Source: Gyromitra esculenta
Lineage: Eukaryota; Ascomycota; Pezizomycetes; Pezizales; Discinaceae
Direction: 5' to 3'
NCBI GenBank assembly: GCA_038503075.1
Contig: JBCAML010000001.1
Span: 1,116,001 to 1,180,000 of the forward strand
Length of the DNA: 64,000 nt
Position 1 is the first letter of the stretch, and each line of letters opens with the position of its first letter. Of the stretch, positions 21,800 through 31,948 are shown piece by piece. The position numbers and the translations under genes are program-made. A model generated the notes under the pieces. The model was not told the origin of the DNA and made no database searches. It saw nothing but the letters and a program-made list of their open reading frames with translations.

Positions 21800-23076
21800 G
21801 ACTCATTGGAAGGGTCTGCAGATTCTAACGCAAAAAACTGAGGAGGAAGAGGTGGTGGTGGAAGTGAGGAGGCGGCGGGTGTACGGGGGGCTGGTGGTGT
21901 GGTGAGGGCCCCTCTCATCGTGGGTTTCTTGGGGGCGGAGGGGCAGTTGGCGTAAGAGTGGTCTGGAGCCGCGCAAAACATGCATTTTCCAGTGGAACGG
22001 CGCCACTGTTTTTCTTCTTCCGATAGTTTCCTTCTTCCGTTTACCATGGTATACCGTTGATCTTGAGGGGGGCGAGAGGTATTGCTAGTACGGCCGAAGG
22101 ATAGATCCATAGGGGCTAGTCCTCCGGGAGTGAAAGAGGAGGCAGGGGTGAAAGCGGGGGCGCTGAATTGTCCCATCGTATCTCGGTTATTCCCCCGTTT
22201 TTCTGCCTTGCGAGCTCGGATGCGATTGTCCATCCGGGTAAGAGTGAGGATTGTGTCGTTGAGGTTTGTGGGGACGGCAGGGGCGAAAACCATGGCTTCT
22301 TTCAATTCCTCGGACATACCATGTTCGAGGGCATCCATTTTTGAGTTTTCGTCGAAGTTAAGTTGCCCCATGATTCTCTGAAAGTCTGCTAGGTAAGCCG
22401 AAAAATCTCGTTTGCCCTGACGGAGTTGGTGTAGTTCTCGTCGGGCGGTACCGGTGGGGTCGGGATCTCCGAATGCAGTTTCCAGTGCGGTGATCAGCTC
22501 TTCAGCGCTAGTCCATGTGGTGAGGCCGGAGGGGAGTACCGTGTGGCGGACTTGCTCCAGAGCTGCTCCTTCTAGTCGATTTATGGTGTAGAGGATCATT
22601 GTAGTTTCATTTGCAAAACGATCTCGATTGACCGTAAGCTTGGAGCGCAGTTGTAGGATAAATCCTGGCAGTTTGGATCGGGATCCATCGAATTTCTCAG
22701 GATCTGGCATCCGTTCTGAACGGTGGGATATCGCTGGAGGTGGGGTGGCGCTGAGGTTTGGTGGAGCAGGGGGGGCCTGAATGCTGGCGCGAGCTTCGTT
22801 TCGTTCTTGTCGTAACCGGGCAATTAGGCTAGCCGTTTCCGTGACGCGTTGGTCCTGTTCAGCGGCGTGGCGGAGAGCATTGTCAGTCTGAATGCGGGCG
22901 GTATTGAGTTTGACCTCATTTTCTCGCTCGCTTTCCTGGAGGACGTCAATTTGGTCTTCCAGGGCTTGGTTGAGGTCCCTAAGTTCATTGTAGAGCTCTG
23001 CGGGGTCCTCTCGGTAGGCTTGGGCGAAAGCTTCTCTAGTGGGGAAGCGTTTTGCGGCGACGGCGGCTCCTTCCAT
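21790..23076 (-). CDS. gag: Gag of element A0
   Basis: 428 aa, open. Same start MEGAAVAAKRF, coiled coil, capsid region and zinc knuckle [14 protein letters not shown] as the other Gags. Its pol is broken, so any product would act only in trans. Confidence 0.88.
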   Translation of the reverse strand: MEGAAVAAKRFPTREAFAQAYREDPAELYNELRDLNQALEDQIDVLQESERENEVKLNTARIQTDNALRHAAEQDQRVTETASLIARLRQERNEARASIQAPPAPPNLSATPPPAISHRSERMPDPEKFDGSRSKLPGFILQLRSKLTVNRDRFANETTMILYTINRLEGAALEQVRHTVLPSGLTTWTSAEELITALETAFGDPDPTGTARRELHQLRQGKRDFSAYLADFQRIMGQLNFDENSKMDALEHGMSEELKEAMVFAPAVPTNLNDTILTLTRMDNRIRARKAEKRGNNRDTMGQFSAPAFTPASSFTPGGLAPMDLSFGRTSNTSRPPQDQRYTMVNGRRKLSEEEKQWRRSTGKCMFCAAPDHSYANCPSAPKKPTMRGALTTPPAPRTPAASSLPPPPLPPQFFALESADPSNESLN

Positions 23077-23150
23077 GGTGAGGTTGGTGGGGGAGAGGTG
23101 TTTTCGTGTTGATCAGATGGTAGAAGGTGTAGATGTTGGAAGCAACGTAA

Positions 23151-23574
23151 TCTCACGGTTGTGCCTCGAGTTAAGCCCTTCAGTATCCCTGAAGGTGAGC
23201 AGTGCTACTTAAGCGAGGTGACAACACGTTTGAAGAGTGCAGCGTGTTCTACAAGTTCTACGAGGATATCTTTGTCTCAAGGCGAGATAAGTGCAGCGAG
23301 GTAGACAGCGACAGCGAGGATTCTGAGATAGAATCGAGATAGTATTTCGACGATTTACAGCAGAAGGTAACGAGAACGTTGCTTAAAGAAAGAAGAGAAA
23401 AGAACACACAAACGATAAAACTCCTCCGCTTATATACCCCGCTTTCCTGTCGCACAAACAACAATCCGACATTAACCGAAACACAACCAAACAACAAAGC
23501 CCTTATAACCGAATAACCTTTTTGCTACTGCCAACAACTTTATCCTAACCCGTTACTCGATCCCATCCGTGAAA
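23151..23574 (-). repeat. 5' LTR of element A0
   Basis: 424 bp, TCTCACGG...CCGTGAAA on the plus strand. The PBS complement lies at 23138-23150. The 5 bp after it, CAGTT (23575-23579), directly abut element E; the other A0 flank is outside the window. Confidence 0.88.
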
Positions 23575-23579
23575 CAGTT

Positions 23580-23988
23580 TTTCATGGATTGATTTTGGAT
23601 AATGAGTCGTGGTTTGGTTGTTGGTCGTATCATTGTTTGGATGGTTGTACAATCTCTTTGTTGCTTGGTTATCTTTCGGTTATAAGTTTTGTTAAGGAAA
23701 GCGGGGTATTTAAGCGGTGGATTTCGGTCGTTCTTGTTCCTATTCTTCTTCTTCTTTCCTTAAGCAACGTTCTCGTTCACTTCTACCTGTATTATCTCAA
23801 TACTACCTCGGTTCTATCTCAGAATCTTCGCTGTCGCTGTGAAACATCGTCGATACTTCGCCTTGAAGTATACCTCCCGTAGAACTTGTAGAAACACCGC
23901 ACTCTTCGAACGAGTTAGTATCTCGCTTAAGTAGCACTGCTCACCTTCAGGGATACTGAAGGGCTTAACAAGAGACTGAACCGTGAGA
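23580..23988 (+). repeat. 5' LTR of element E (C-type lineage)
   Basis: TTTCATGG...CCGTGAGA, most like the C LTR by eye. TATTTAAG box near 23707, AAGCAACGT near 23763, PBS at 23989. Confidence 0.88.
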
Positions 23989-24058
23989 TTACGTTGCTTC
24001 CAACATCTACACGTTCTATCATTCTACCATCACCAGCATACCTAACACTCTTCCCACC

Positions 24059-25350
24059 ATGGAAGGAGCCGCCGTCGCCACGAAACGCTTTCCCACTAGA
24101 GAAGCTTTCGCTCAGGCCTACCGAGACGACCCCGCAGAACTATACAATGAACTCAGGGAACTGAACCAAGCCCTGGAAGACCAGATTGATGTCCTCCAGG
24201 AAAGCGAACGGGAGAATGAGGTAAAACTCAATACTGCCAGGATCCAGACCGATAATGCCCTCCGTCATGCTACGGAACAAGACCAACGTGTTACCGAAGC
24301 CGCCAGCCTAATTGCTCGACTCCGACAAGAACGGAATGAGGCTCGATCCGCCAACCAAGCGCCCCCCGCTCCACCCAATCTTACAGCTACCCCCCCCCGC
24401 TGTCGAACACCCACCGATCAGAACGCATGCCGGATCCAGAAAAATTCGACGGATCCCGAGCAAAACTCCCCGGCTTCATACTCCAACTACGCTCCAAATT
24501 AACCGTTAACCGAGACCGCTTTGCCAATGAGACCACGATGATACTTTACACTATCAACCGACTAGAAGGAGCAGCCCTAGAACAGGTCCGTCACACGGTT
24601 CTCCCCTCAGGCCTCACCACTTGGAACAACGCAGAAGAACTTATCGCCGCCTTGGAAACTGCTTTTGGAGACCCAGACCCAACTGGCACTGCTCGACGAG
24701 AACTCCACCAGCTCCGCCAAGGAAAGCGTGACTTCTCAGCCTATTTAGCCGACTTCCAAAGAATCATGGGCCAGTTGAATTTCGACGAGAACTCGAAGAT
24801 GGACGCATTGGAACACGGCATGTCAGAGGAGTTAAAAGAAGCCATGGTGTTTGCACCAGTCGCCCCTGCTAACCTCCCAGAGATGATTCTCACCCTCACC
24901 CGACTGGATAACCGTATCCGAGCTCGCAAGGCAGAGAAACGAGGAAACGCCAGAGACAACATGGGTCAATTCAGCGCCCCCGCTGCCTTCACCCCTGCTT
25001 CCTCCTTTACCCCAGGAGGACTAACCCCTATGGACCTATCTTTCGGACGTACTAGTAATCTTTCTTGCCCTCCTCAAGACCAGCGATACACAATGGTTAA
25101 CGGACGAAGAAAACTCTCGGAGGAAGAGAAACAGTGGCGCCGCGTCACTGGAAAATGCATGTTCTGTGCCGCCCCGGATCACTCCTACGCCAATTGCCCC
25201 TCAGCTCCCAAAAAACCTACGATGAGAGGAGCCCTCACCGCCCCACCTGCTAACCGTACGCCCCCGGCCTCTTCCTTACCGCCGCCACCTCTCCCGCCTC
25301 AATTTTTTGCCCTAGAGTCTGCAAACGCCTCAAGCGAGGCTTTAAACTAG
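24059..25350 (+). pseudogene. gag: Gag of E, frameshifted at a C homopolymer
   Basis: Starts MEGAAVATKRF. After LTATPP the frame is lost at a run of C near 24392-24400 where sisters have a shorter run; coding resumes from about 24427 (MPDPEKFDGS) to TAG 25348-25350. The zinc knuckle is intact. A one-base length change at the run explains the break; an assembly error at the homopolymer cannot be excluded. Confidence 0.88.
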
Positions 25351-25385
25351 TCCAACCAAGGTCGATCAGTGACCCTACCTTGGTT
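25341..25385 (+). promoter_or_regulatory. -1 frameshift signal gag/pol (E)
   Basis: T TTA AAC (25341-25347), TAG, 6-nt spacer, stem AACCAAGGT (25354-25362) / ACCTTGGTT (25377-25385). Confidence 0.82.
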
Positions 25386-28300
25386 TCAAATTTCTTACCT
25401 TAATCTGCATTTTCTATTTCTGGGTTTTCGATTTCCGGTATAAGCGTGGAGGATCAATTGGATGGGGAACACTTTGTAGTAGCATGCAAGATTTCCCATA
25501 GCAATAAAGTTATAAACACATACGCTTTACTAGACACCGGGGCCTCAGGATTTGCCTTTATTGACCAGAAATTCGCGAGTCACCATTCTCTTCCCCTTAC
25601 CCCCCTAAAAACACCCCGACAACTTGAAGTTATCGATGGACGCCCTGTTGCCTCCGGAGATATCACCCACATCGCCAAACTCAACTTATCCATTAGAAAC
25701 CACCAAGAACAAGCGCCCTGTTTTGTAACACAATTAGGTCACTACCCCTTGGTCTTAGGAATACCATGGATGAAACATCACGATGTGCATCTACAGTTCG
25801 CCGATAAACGCATTGAGTTTAACTCTAAACTCTGCACCACCCACTGCGCCCCTCACTCCCCCGTCGTCGTCTCCCCATCAATCCCTGCTCCCCCCAGACT
25901 AAATATGTCCTTTATTGGCGCTGCCAGCTTTAGGACTCTTACTAGGAAACGCACCCACCAAGCCTATGCCATGTCCCTCTATGAGATAAACAAACTTATA
26001 GACAACACGACAACTAAGGAAGAATGGAAGTCTAGGATCCCCGCTGAGTATCATGACTTCCTAGACATGTTCGACAAAGCAAAAGCACAAGGACTACCCT
26101 CACGCCGCCCCTACGACCATAAAATACAACTAATGGAAGGGAAAGATGCACCATTTGGACCACTTTATGGGATGTCAAGAGAGGAACTTATTGTTCTTAA
26201 GAAGTATATCGAAGACAACCTAGGGAAAGGCTTCATTCGCGCTAGCTCCTCTCCCGCCGGCTCCCCTGTACTGTTCGTGAAAAAAGCAGACGGCTCCCTC
26301 CGACTATGTGTTGACTATAGAGGCCTAAACGCCATTACAGTCAAGGATCGATACACTTCCCCTCTTATACGAGAAACCCTGGACCGATTAGCGAAAGTTC
26401 AATGGTATACCAAACTCGACCTCCGCGACGGTTATCATCAAATTCGAATCGCCGATGGAGAGGAATGGAAAACCGCTTTCCGAACCCGCTATGGTCTCTA
26501 CGAATACCAGGTAATGCCCTTTGAACTGACCAACGCTCCCGGCACCTTCCAACGCTTCGTGAACGACTGCCTCACTGAATACCGAGATATTTTTTGCACC
26601 GCATACCTAGACGACATTCTCATCTACAGTGATACCTTCGACGAACACCAAACTCATGTTCGAAAGGTCCTACAGACGCTAAAGGATAATAACATTCTCC
26701 TTAAACCCGAGAAATGTGAGTTTGAGGTACAGACGACAAAATATCTAGGCCTAATCCTCACTCCCGACGGCATCAAGATGGACGAAGAGAAATTAAAAGC
26801 CGTCCGAGAATGGGGAACTCCAAAGAGTGTTAAAGATGTACAAGCATTCTTAGGATTTGCTAATTTTTACCGCCGGTTTATCCTGGGATTCTCGAAACTT
26901 GCTTCACCTCTTACTGCCCTTACAAGAAAAGGCATCAACTTCGAATGGACCGTCGAAGCCGATATCGCCTTCGAGAATCTAAAACACGCATTCACCACTG
27001 CCCCTATCCTCATCCACTTTGATCCTGACAAAAAAATCATTGTGGAAACCGATGCTTCAGACTTCGTATCAGGCGGAGTCTTATCTCAGTACGATGACGC
27101 AGGAATCCTACATCCCGTAGCCTTCTTTTCAAAGAAGCATTCACCTGCGGAATGTAACTACGAAATCTACGATAAGGAACTACTCGCCATCATCCGAGTC
27201 TTTGAAGAATGGCGTCCGGAACTGGAAGGCTCAAAACACCCAATCGACGTCATCAGCGATCACAAAAACCTTGAGTATTTTATGAGCACAAAACAACTCA
27301 ACCGCCGCCAAGCCAGATGGGCTGAATACCTATCACGTTTTGATTTTGTGATCACCGACAGACCAGGAAGCCAAGGAGGAAAGCCGGATGCGTTAACCAG
27401 GAGATCAGGAGATCTCCCCAAGGAAGGGGATGAACGGTTAGCACACCAGAGCCAGGTGGTGCTAAAGAAGGAGAATATTGATCCCAAGATAAGTTTGTTG
27501 TCGGCTTCTTTATCAAATGAAGCCGCTGAACTGGACGCCCCCCTGAAAAAACTCTTCCTAGAAGGGTATATCACTGACAAGTTCCCAGAAAAGATACTTT
27601 TAGCGTTAAAGAACAAGGACCGACAATCAAAGGAGATCACTTTAAGTGAATGCACGGAGGAAAATAACTGACTATACTATCGGGAGAAACTCTATGTGCC
27701 CGACTTTGACCCTCTTCGCCGAGAGCTTATTAGGAGACATCATGACGCCCCCGCTGCAGGACACCCTGGACGAGATAAAATTTTCGAACTAATAAGTAGA
27801 AGTTTTTACTGGCCAAAGATGAGGGAATCTATCGGCCGCTATGTACGTAACTGCCATATATGCCAAAAAGCAAAACCAGTTACCCAACGCACCCAAGGAG
27901 TTCTCCGCCCGTTGCCTATTCCGAATCGCCCTTGGCAAGAGATCTCGATGGATTTCGTTACAGGCCTCCCAGAATCCGAGGGTTATGATGCTATCTTAGT
28001 CGTCGTAGACCGCCTATCAAAAATGCGCCATCTAATCCCTTGTAATACTACGGTCAACTCTCGAGACGTCGTCGATTTATATCTTCAATATGTATGGAAA
28101 CTCCATGGGCTACCTACGTACGTTACTTCCGACCGAGGCACACAGTTTACAGCCCACTTCTGGAAGGAGCTCTGCAAACGCTTAGGAATCCAGGCTCGAA
28201 TGTCTACTGCATTCCACCCAGAAACCGATGGACAGACGGAACGACTAAACGCAGTCATGGAACAATACCTGCGCTCATACGTGTCCTATCAACAAGGAGA

Positions 28301-29042
28301 CTGGAGCAAATGGCTAGCCATGGCAGAATTCTCAGCTAATAACCAGGAATCGGCTACTACTAAAGTTTCGCCCTTTTTTGCAAACTACGGTTACCATCCC
28401 TGCTTTGATACCTCTATTGTTCCCTCAACCGCCATCGCCCAAAGCCTAGACTCTTCTAACTTTGCAACCACAATGCAAAACCTATACGACTACCTCAAGA
28501 TACAAATTCGGGCTGCCCAAGATATCCAGGAGATCTCGACTAATAAACATTGAACTCCCGCTCCTGCCTATCAAGTCGATGACCAGGTATTCGTGTCAAT
28601 GAAGAACATTAGGACAGTTCGTAACGCACGAAAACTCGACTGGAAATGGATGGGACCGTACCCAGTGAAAAAGATAGTCTCACCTTTTGCATACGAGATT
28701 GATCTTCCTTCTTCAGTCAAGTACCACCCTGTTTTTCACGTGTCACTCCTTAAGCCCGCTGCCGACGATCCTCTTCCAGGGCAAGTCCTACCCCCTCCAC
28801 CTCCAATTATCGTTAACCAGCAGGAGGAATATTTCATTGAGAAAATCCTCGAGCAACGAACACATTGTGGACAACAACAATACCTTGTCGAATGGACCGG
28901 CTATGCTCACCCTACCTGGGAACCCGCTGAAGACCTTGCAGATACTTCGGCACTAAAAGAGTTCTTAACTATCCCGACCTTGGTTACTCCTAGTGTTCGC
29001 AGGAGCTCACACTTGAAGGGGGGAGCTACTTTCATGGATTGA
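25343..29042 (+). pseudogene. pol: Pol of E with two nonsense codons
   Basis: All Ty3/Gypsy domains are present: LLDTGASGF protease, YLDD RT, RNase H, integrase, chromodomain. TGA at 27669-27671 (between RNase H and integrase) and at 28551-28553 (KHR, CGA to TGA) break it. Also FGLTNAPG reads FELTNAPG, a change in a conserved RT motif. Ends in the 3' LTR. Confidence 0.9.
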
Positions 29043-29478
29043 CTTAGAAGATGAATCGTGGTTTGACTGGCGATTGTATTGTTGTTTGGATGGTTGTATA
29101 ATTCCTTTGTTGTTCGGTTATGTTTAGGGTTGTTGGAATAATGTCTTTGTGTTTCGGTTGTTGTCGGGTTGTTGTTGGTGTTACCGAAAAGCGGGGTATT
29201 TAAAGAAGGATTTCGGTCGCTCTTGTTTCTCTTTCTTTTCTCTCCTTAAGCAACGTTCTCGTTTACCTTCTTCGGTACTTATCAAGAAATACTATCTCGA
29301 TTCTATCTTAGAATCCTCGCTGTCGCTGTTCGCCTCGCTGCACTTATCTCACCTTGAGATAGACCCATCGTAGAACCTGTAGAAACGCTGCAATCTTTGA
29401 ACGCGTTGATACCTCATTAAGTAGCACTGCTCACCTTCAGGGATACTGAAGGGCTTAACGAGGGACTCAACCGTGAGA
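29030..29478 (+). repeat. 3' LTR of element E (449-bp lineage)
   Basis: 449 bp, same length as solo LTR H and about 40 bp longer than the 5' LTR of E; U3 carries an extra block (about 29127-29165). Ends CCGTGAGA, then GGCAT. Confidence 0.87.
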
Positions 29479-29882
29479 GGCATTCGTTCTGATCGATGGG
29501 AGTTTGTTGGCGGAGGTGGGGTGGCAGTGAGATTGGGTGGGGCAGCGGGGGCTTGGACGGCGGATCGGGCTTCATTTCGCTCCTGTCGCAATCGGGCGAT
29601 CAGGTTAGCGGTCTCAGTGACTCGTTGGTCCTGTTCTGTGGCGTGGCGGAGGGCATTGTCGGTCTGAATCCGGGCGGTATTGAGCTTCACCTCGTTTTCC
29701 CGTTCGTTCTCTTGGAGGACGTCGATCTGGTCCTCGAGAGCTTGGTAGAGGTCTCGAAGCTGGTTGTATTGCTGCGAGGGGTCTTCTCTGATGCCTTGGG
29801 CGAAAGCTTCTCGTGTGGGGAAGCTTGGGGAAATGACGGAGATTCCTTCCGTGGAAGGGGCAGTGGGAGCCGGTGTGCTCAT
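29479..29882 (-). pseudogene. gag: Gag of F, N-terminal fragment
   Basis: MSTPAPTAPSTEG..., then PSFPTREAFAQGIRED and LYQALEDQIDVLQ. Cut after SHRSERMP at the E 3' LTR. The gag ATG at 29882-29880 is again embedded in ATGA. Confidence 0.87.
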
Positions 29883-29911
29883 GATGAGGTAGGCGGACGG
29901 GTGTAACGGGG

Positions 29912-30635
29912 GTAGTCCTACTGCTCTGTAGTGGAGATAGGTATAGGAATACGGCCGTTGCAAATACTAAATCAGGTTGAGATGTTAAAAGTATTTTGTG
30001 CAAGATACTCAATAATCTTAAGGGCTCTACTCGGTAGTATTCTGTCTGATGAGACTGGGAAGAAGAGCAACAGGTGGCGGGGTCATGCACTATCTTTATA
30101 GTGCTGCTGACTCGCCATCCTCTTTCTGTTCTACTCTGCTGGGGGCCCGTCGAGACCCTGAGAACATGCCAAGATATTGCGAGCGGGGCACCTCAGGATT
30201 CAGCTAATGATCACTTCGGCGCTCTCCGACACTCCTCGGTTGTTCTGTCCAGTTAGACCTTCTTGATCCGCCAGCTGCATGCCATGCCTATGCTGGATGT
30301 AGGAATCGGCGCTGATCAGTCTACTTTTGCATGTGAGGTGTCCTGCACTTAATAGATTCCCTATTGTCGCACCAGTGGCTCTGGGCCGCTAGTATGTGCA
30401 TAGATGGATTGGAAACGCCACCACAGGAGCTTCCTGTTTTTGGTATCACTGGGGATATATCATTGGCTTGTCAGCTAATGTTATTCTCGCTTGGTTCCAC
30501 TCCATCAGAACAGCAGGGTAGCAGGTATCCTCTAACATGTGGTAGCTACACCACTCATGCTGATCCTTACTACCTCTCTGCTTGCCCGGTGCTATTATGC
30601 TTCACTGCAGGTAACGGTATTTGTAGATCCGTTAC
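29912..30635. mobile_element. Unidentified 724-bp insertion in the F leader
   Basis: Flanked by AACGGGG at 29905-29911 and 30636-30642. Removing it with one repeat copy joins the upstream ORF (30636-30768, minus) in frame to its expected end overlapping the gag ATG, so the insertion is real. I see no long ORF and no clear terminal inverted repeat. The right end has a hairpin GTAACGG/CCGTTAC (30611-30635). Class unknown. Confidence 0.65.
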
Positions 30636-30768
30636 AACGGGGTGAGGTATTTTTTTGGAGGTATTCCTGATCAAGCCACTCAGGGGTAACTTCGGCGAGT
30701 GGCTTTCTCAGCGTCAAACAGGGGAAGATGTTTAAAATGGATTGGTGAATCCAAGTGATGATACTCAT
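30636..30768 (-). pseudogene. Upstream ORF of F, split by insertion
   Basis: Minus strand: MSIITWIHQSIL..., FPCL, PEWLD, homologous to the 51-aa upstream ORFs of B and G. It is disrupted after about 44 codons by the 724-bp insertion; the last codons lie at 29881-29904. Confidence 0.65.
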
Positions 30769-30818
30769 AAAGGGAGAGCGCTTCGGAGTAGAAGGTGTAG
30801 ATAGAGGAAGCAACGTAA

Positions 30819-31193
30819 TCTCACGGTTTAGCCTCTCGTTAAGCCCTTCAGTATCCCTGAAGGTAAGCAGTGCTACTTAAGCGAGAATCTAGCTCGTTCG
30901 AAGAGTGTGATGTTTCTACAAGTTCTACGGCGGGTCTGCTTCAAGGCGAAGTAGCGACGATGTTTCACAGCGACAGCGAAGGTTTTGAGATAAAACCAAG
31001 ATAGTATTTCAGCAATTACAGTAGAAGGTAAACGAGAACGTTGATTAAAGAGAGAAAGAAGAAAGAAACAAGAACGACCAAAATCCTTCACTTAAATACC
31101 CCGCTTTCATGTAACACAAACAACAATCTCACAACAACCGAAAAGCAACTAAACAACAAAGCCATTATACTCCAGCAACCCTTCGCTTACTAC
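30819..31193 (-). repeat. 5' LTR of F, first part
   Basis: Begins TCTCACGG next to the PBS complement (about 30807-30818). Continues after solo LTR H at 31648-31690; total 418 bp, as in element A. Confidence 0.87.
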
Positions 31194-31642
31194 TCTCACG
31201 GTTCAGTCCCTCGTTAAGCCCTTCAGTATCCCTGAAGGTGAGCAGTGCTACTTAAGCGAGGTTCTAACACGTTTGAAGAGTGCGGTGTTTCTACAAGTTC
31301 TACAATGGGTCTATCTCCAGGCGAGATAAGTGCAGCGAAGCGGACAGCGACAGCGAAGGTTCTGAGGTAGAACCGAGATAGTATTGCAAATGATTACAGA
31401 AGAAGGTAAACGAGAACGTTGCTTAAGGAAAGAAGAGAACAGAAACAAAGGCGATCAAACTCCTCCCTTAAATACCCCGCTTTTCGGTAACACCGACAAC
31501 AACCCAACAACAACCAAAACACAAAGACATTATTCCAACAACCCTAAACGTAACCGACCAACAAAGGAATTATACAACCATCCAAAACAACAAGGCAATC
31601 ACCAGTCGACTCATGATTCATCTTCTAGATCAATCCGTGAAA
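31194..31642 (-). repeat. Solo LTR H
   Basis: 449 bp, TCTCACGG...CCGTGAAA on the plus strand, flanked by ACTAC (31189-31193, 31643-31647). Same length class as the 3' LTR of E. Inserted in the LTR of F. Confidence 0.9.
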
Positions 31643-31647
31643 ACTAC

Positions 31648-31690
31648 CAACAACTTCATCTTAGCCCATTACCCAGTTCCATCCGTGAAA
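31648..31690 (-). repeat. 5' LTR of F, last part
   Basis: Outer end of the F LTR, ending CCGTGAAA at 31690. AAAGG (31691-31695) follows, likely the surviving copy of the F target duplication in G pol. Confidence 0.8.
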
Positions 31691-31948
31691 AAAGGGGCAG
31701 GAGATGGTGACTTGCAAAGTCCTTGTCGATGAAAGTGAATCCAGAGGCTCCAGTATCTAATAGCGGGTGGGTTTTTATGACTTTATTATTGTGGGAAATG
31801 TTACATGATATAACGAAATGTTCCCCATCCAATTGATCCTCCACGCTCAAATCTGATACCGAAAAACCCAAAATGGAAAATACTGACAAAGGCAAGGAAA
31901 TAGGAACCAAGGTGGGGTCACTGGTCGACCTTGGTTGAACTAGTTTAA
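31691..31948 (-). pseudogene. pol: Pol of G, protease fragment
   Basis: Minus strand: [31 protein letters not shown], ending at SHHLLPL where F inserted. The frameshift heptamer (31943-31949 plus view) and stem AACCAAGGT/ACCTTGGTT precede it. Confidence 0.86.

Larger units (their letters stand above)
1..23574 (-). mobile_element. Ty3/Gypsy chromovirus A0, host of nested insertions
   Basis: This is the oldest element of the pile, on the minus strand. Its pieces are 1-1677 (RNase H and integrase), 7561-8399 (reverse transcriptase), 21126-23150 (protease, gag, leader) and its 5' LTR at 23151-23574. Its 3' LTR lies beyond base 1. Elements A and B interrupt it, and removing each with one copy of its 5-bp target duplication (AAGGC, GTTGT) rejoins pol. 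Pol carries nonsense codons, for example TGG to TGA at 586-588 and a TAG at about 21165, so this copy is dead. Gag (428 aa) is still open. Confidence 0.93.
23580..29478 (+). mobile_element. Ty3/Gypsy chromovirus E with mismatched LTRs and flanks
   Basis: 5' LTR 409 bp, 3' LTR 449 bp; the U3 parts differ strongly. The left flank is CAGTT and the right flank GGCAT, so there is no target duplication. The right flank lies inside gag of F, whose remaining part is missing. Gag has a frameshift in a C-run and pol has two stops. The simplest reading is that recombination between two elements deleted the DNA between them (see findings). Confidence 0.88.
29479..31690 (-). mobile_element. Ty3/Gypsy element F, truncated remnant
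   Basis: Minus strand. What remains is the gag N-terminal part (29479-29882), the leader with a 724-bp insertion, a split upstream ORF, and a 418-bp 5' LTR (30819-31193 plus 31648-31690) interrupted by solo LTR H. Rest of gag, pol and 3' LTR are gone, ending at the E junction. F itself interrupts protease of G at 31691. Confidence 0.85.
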
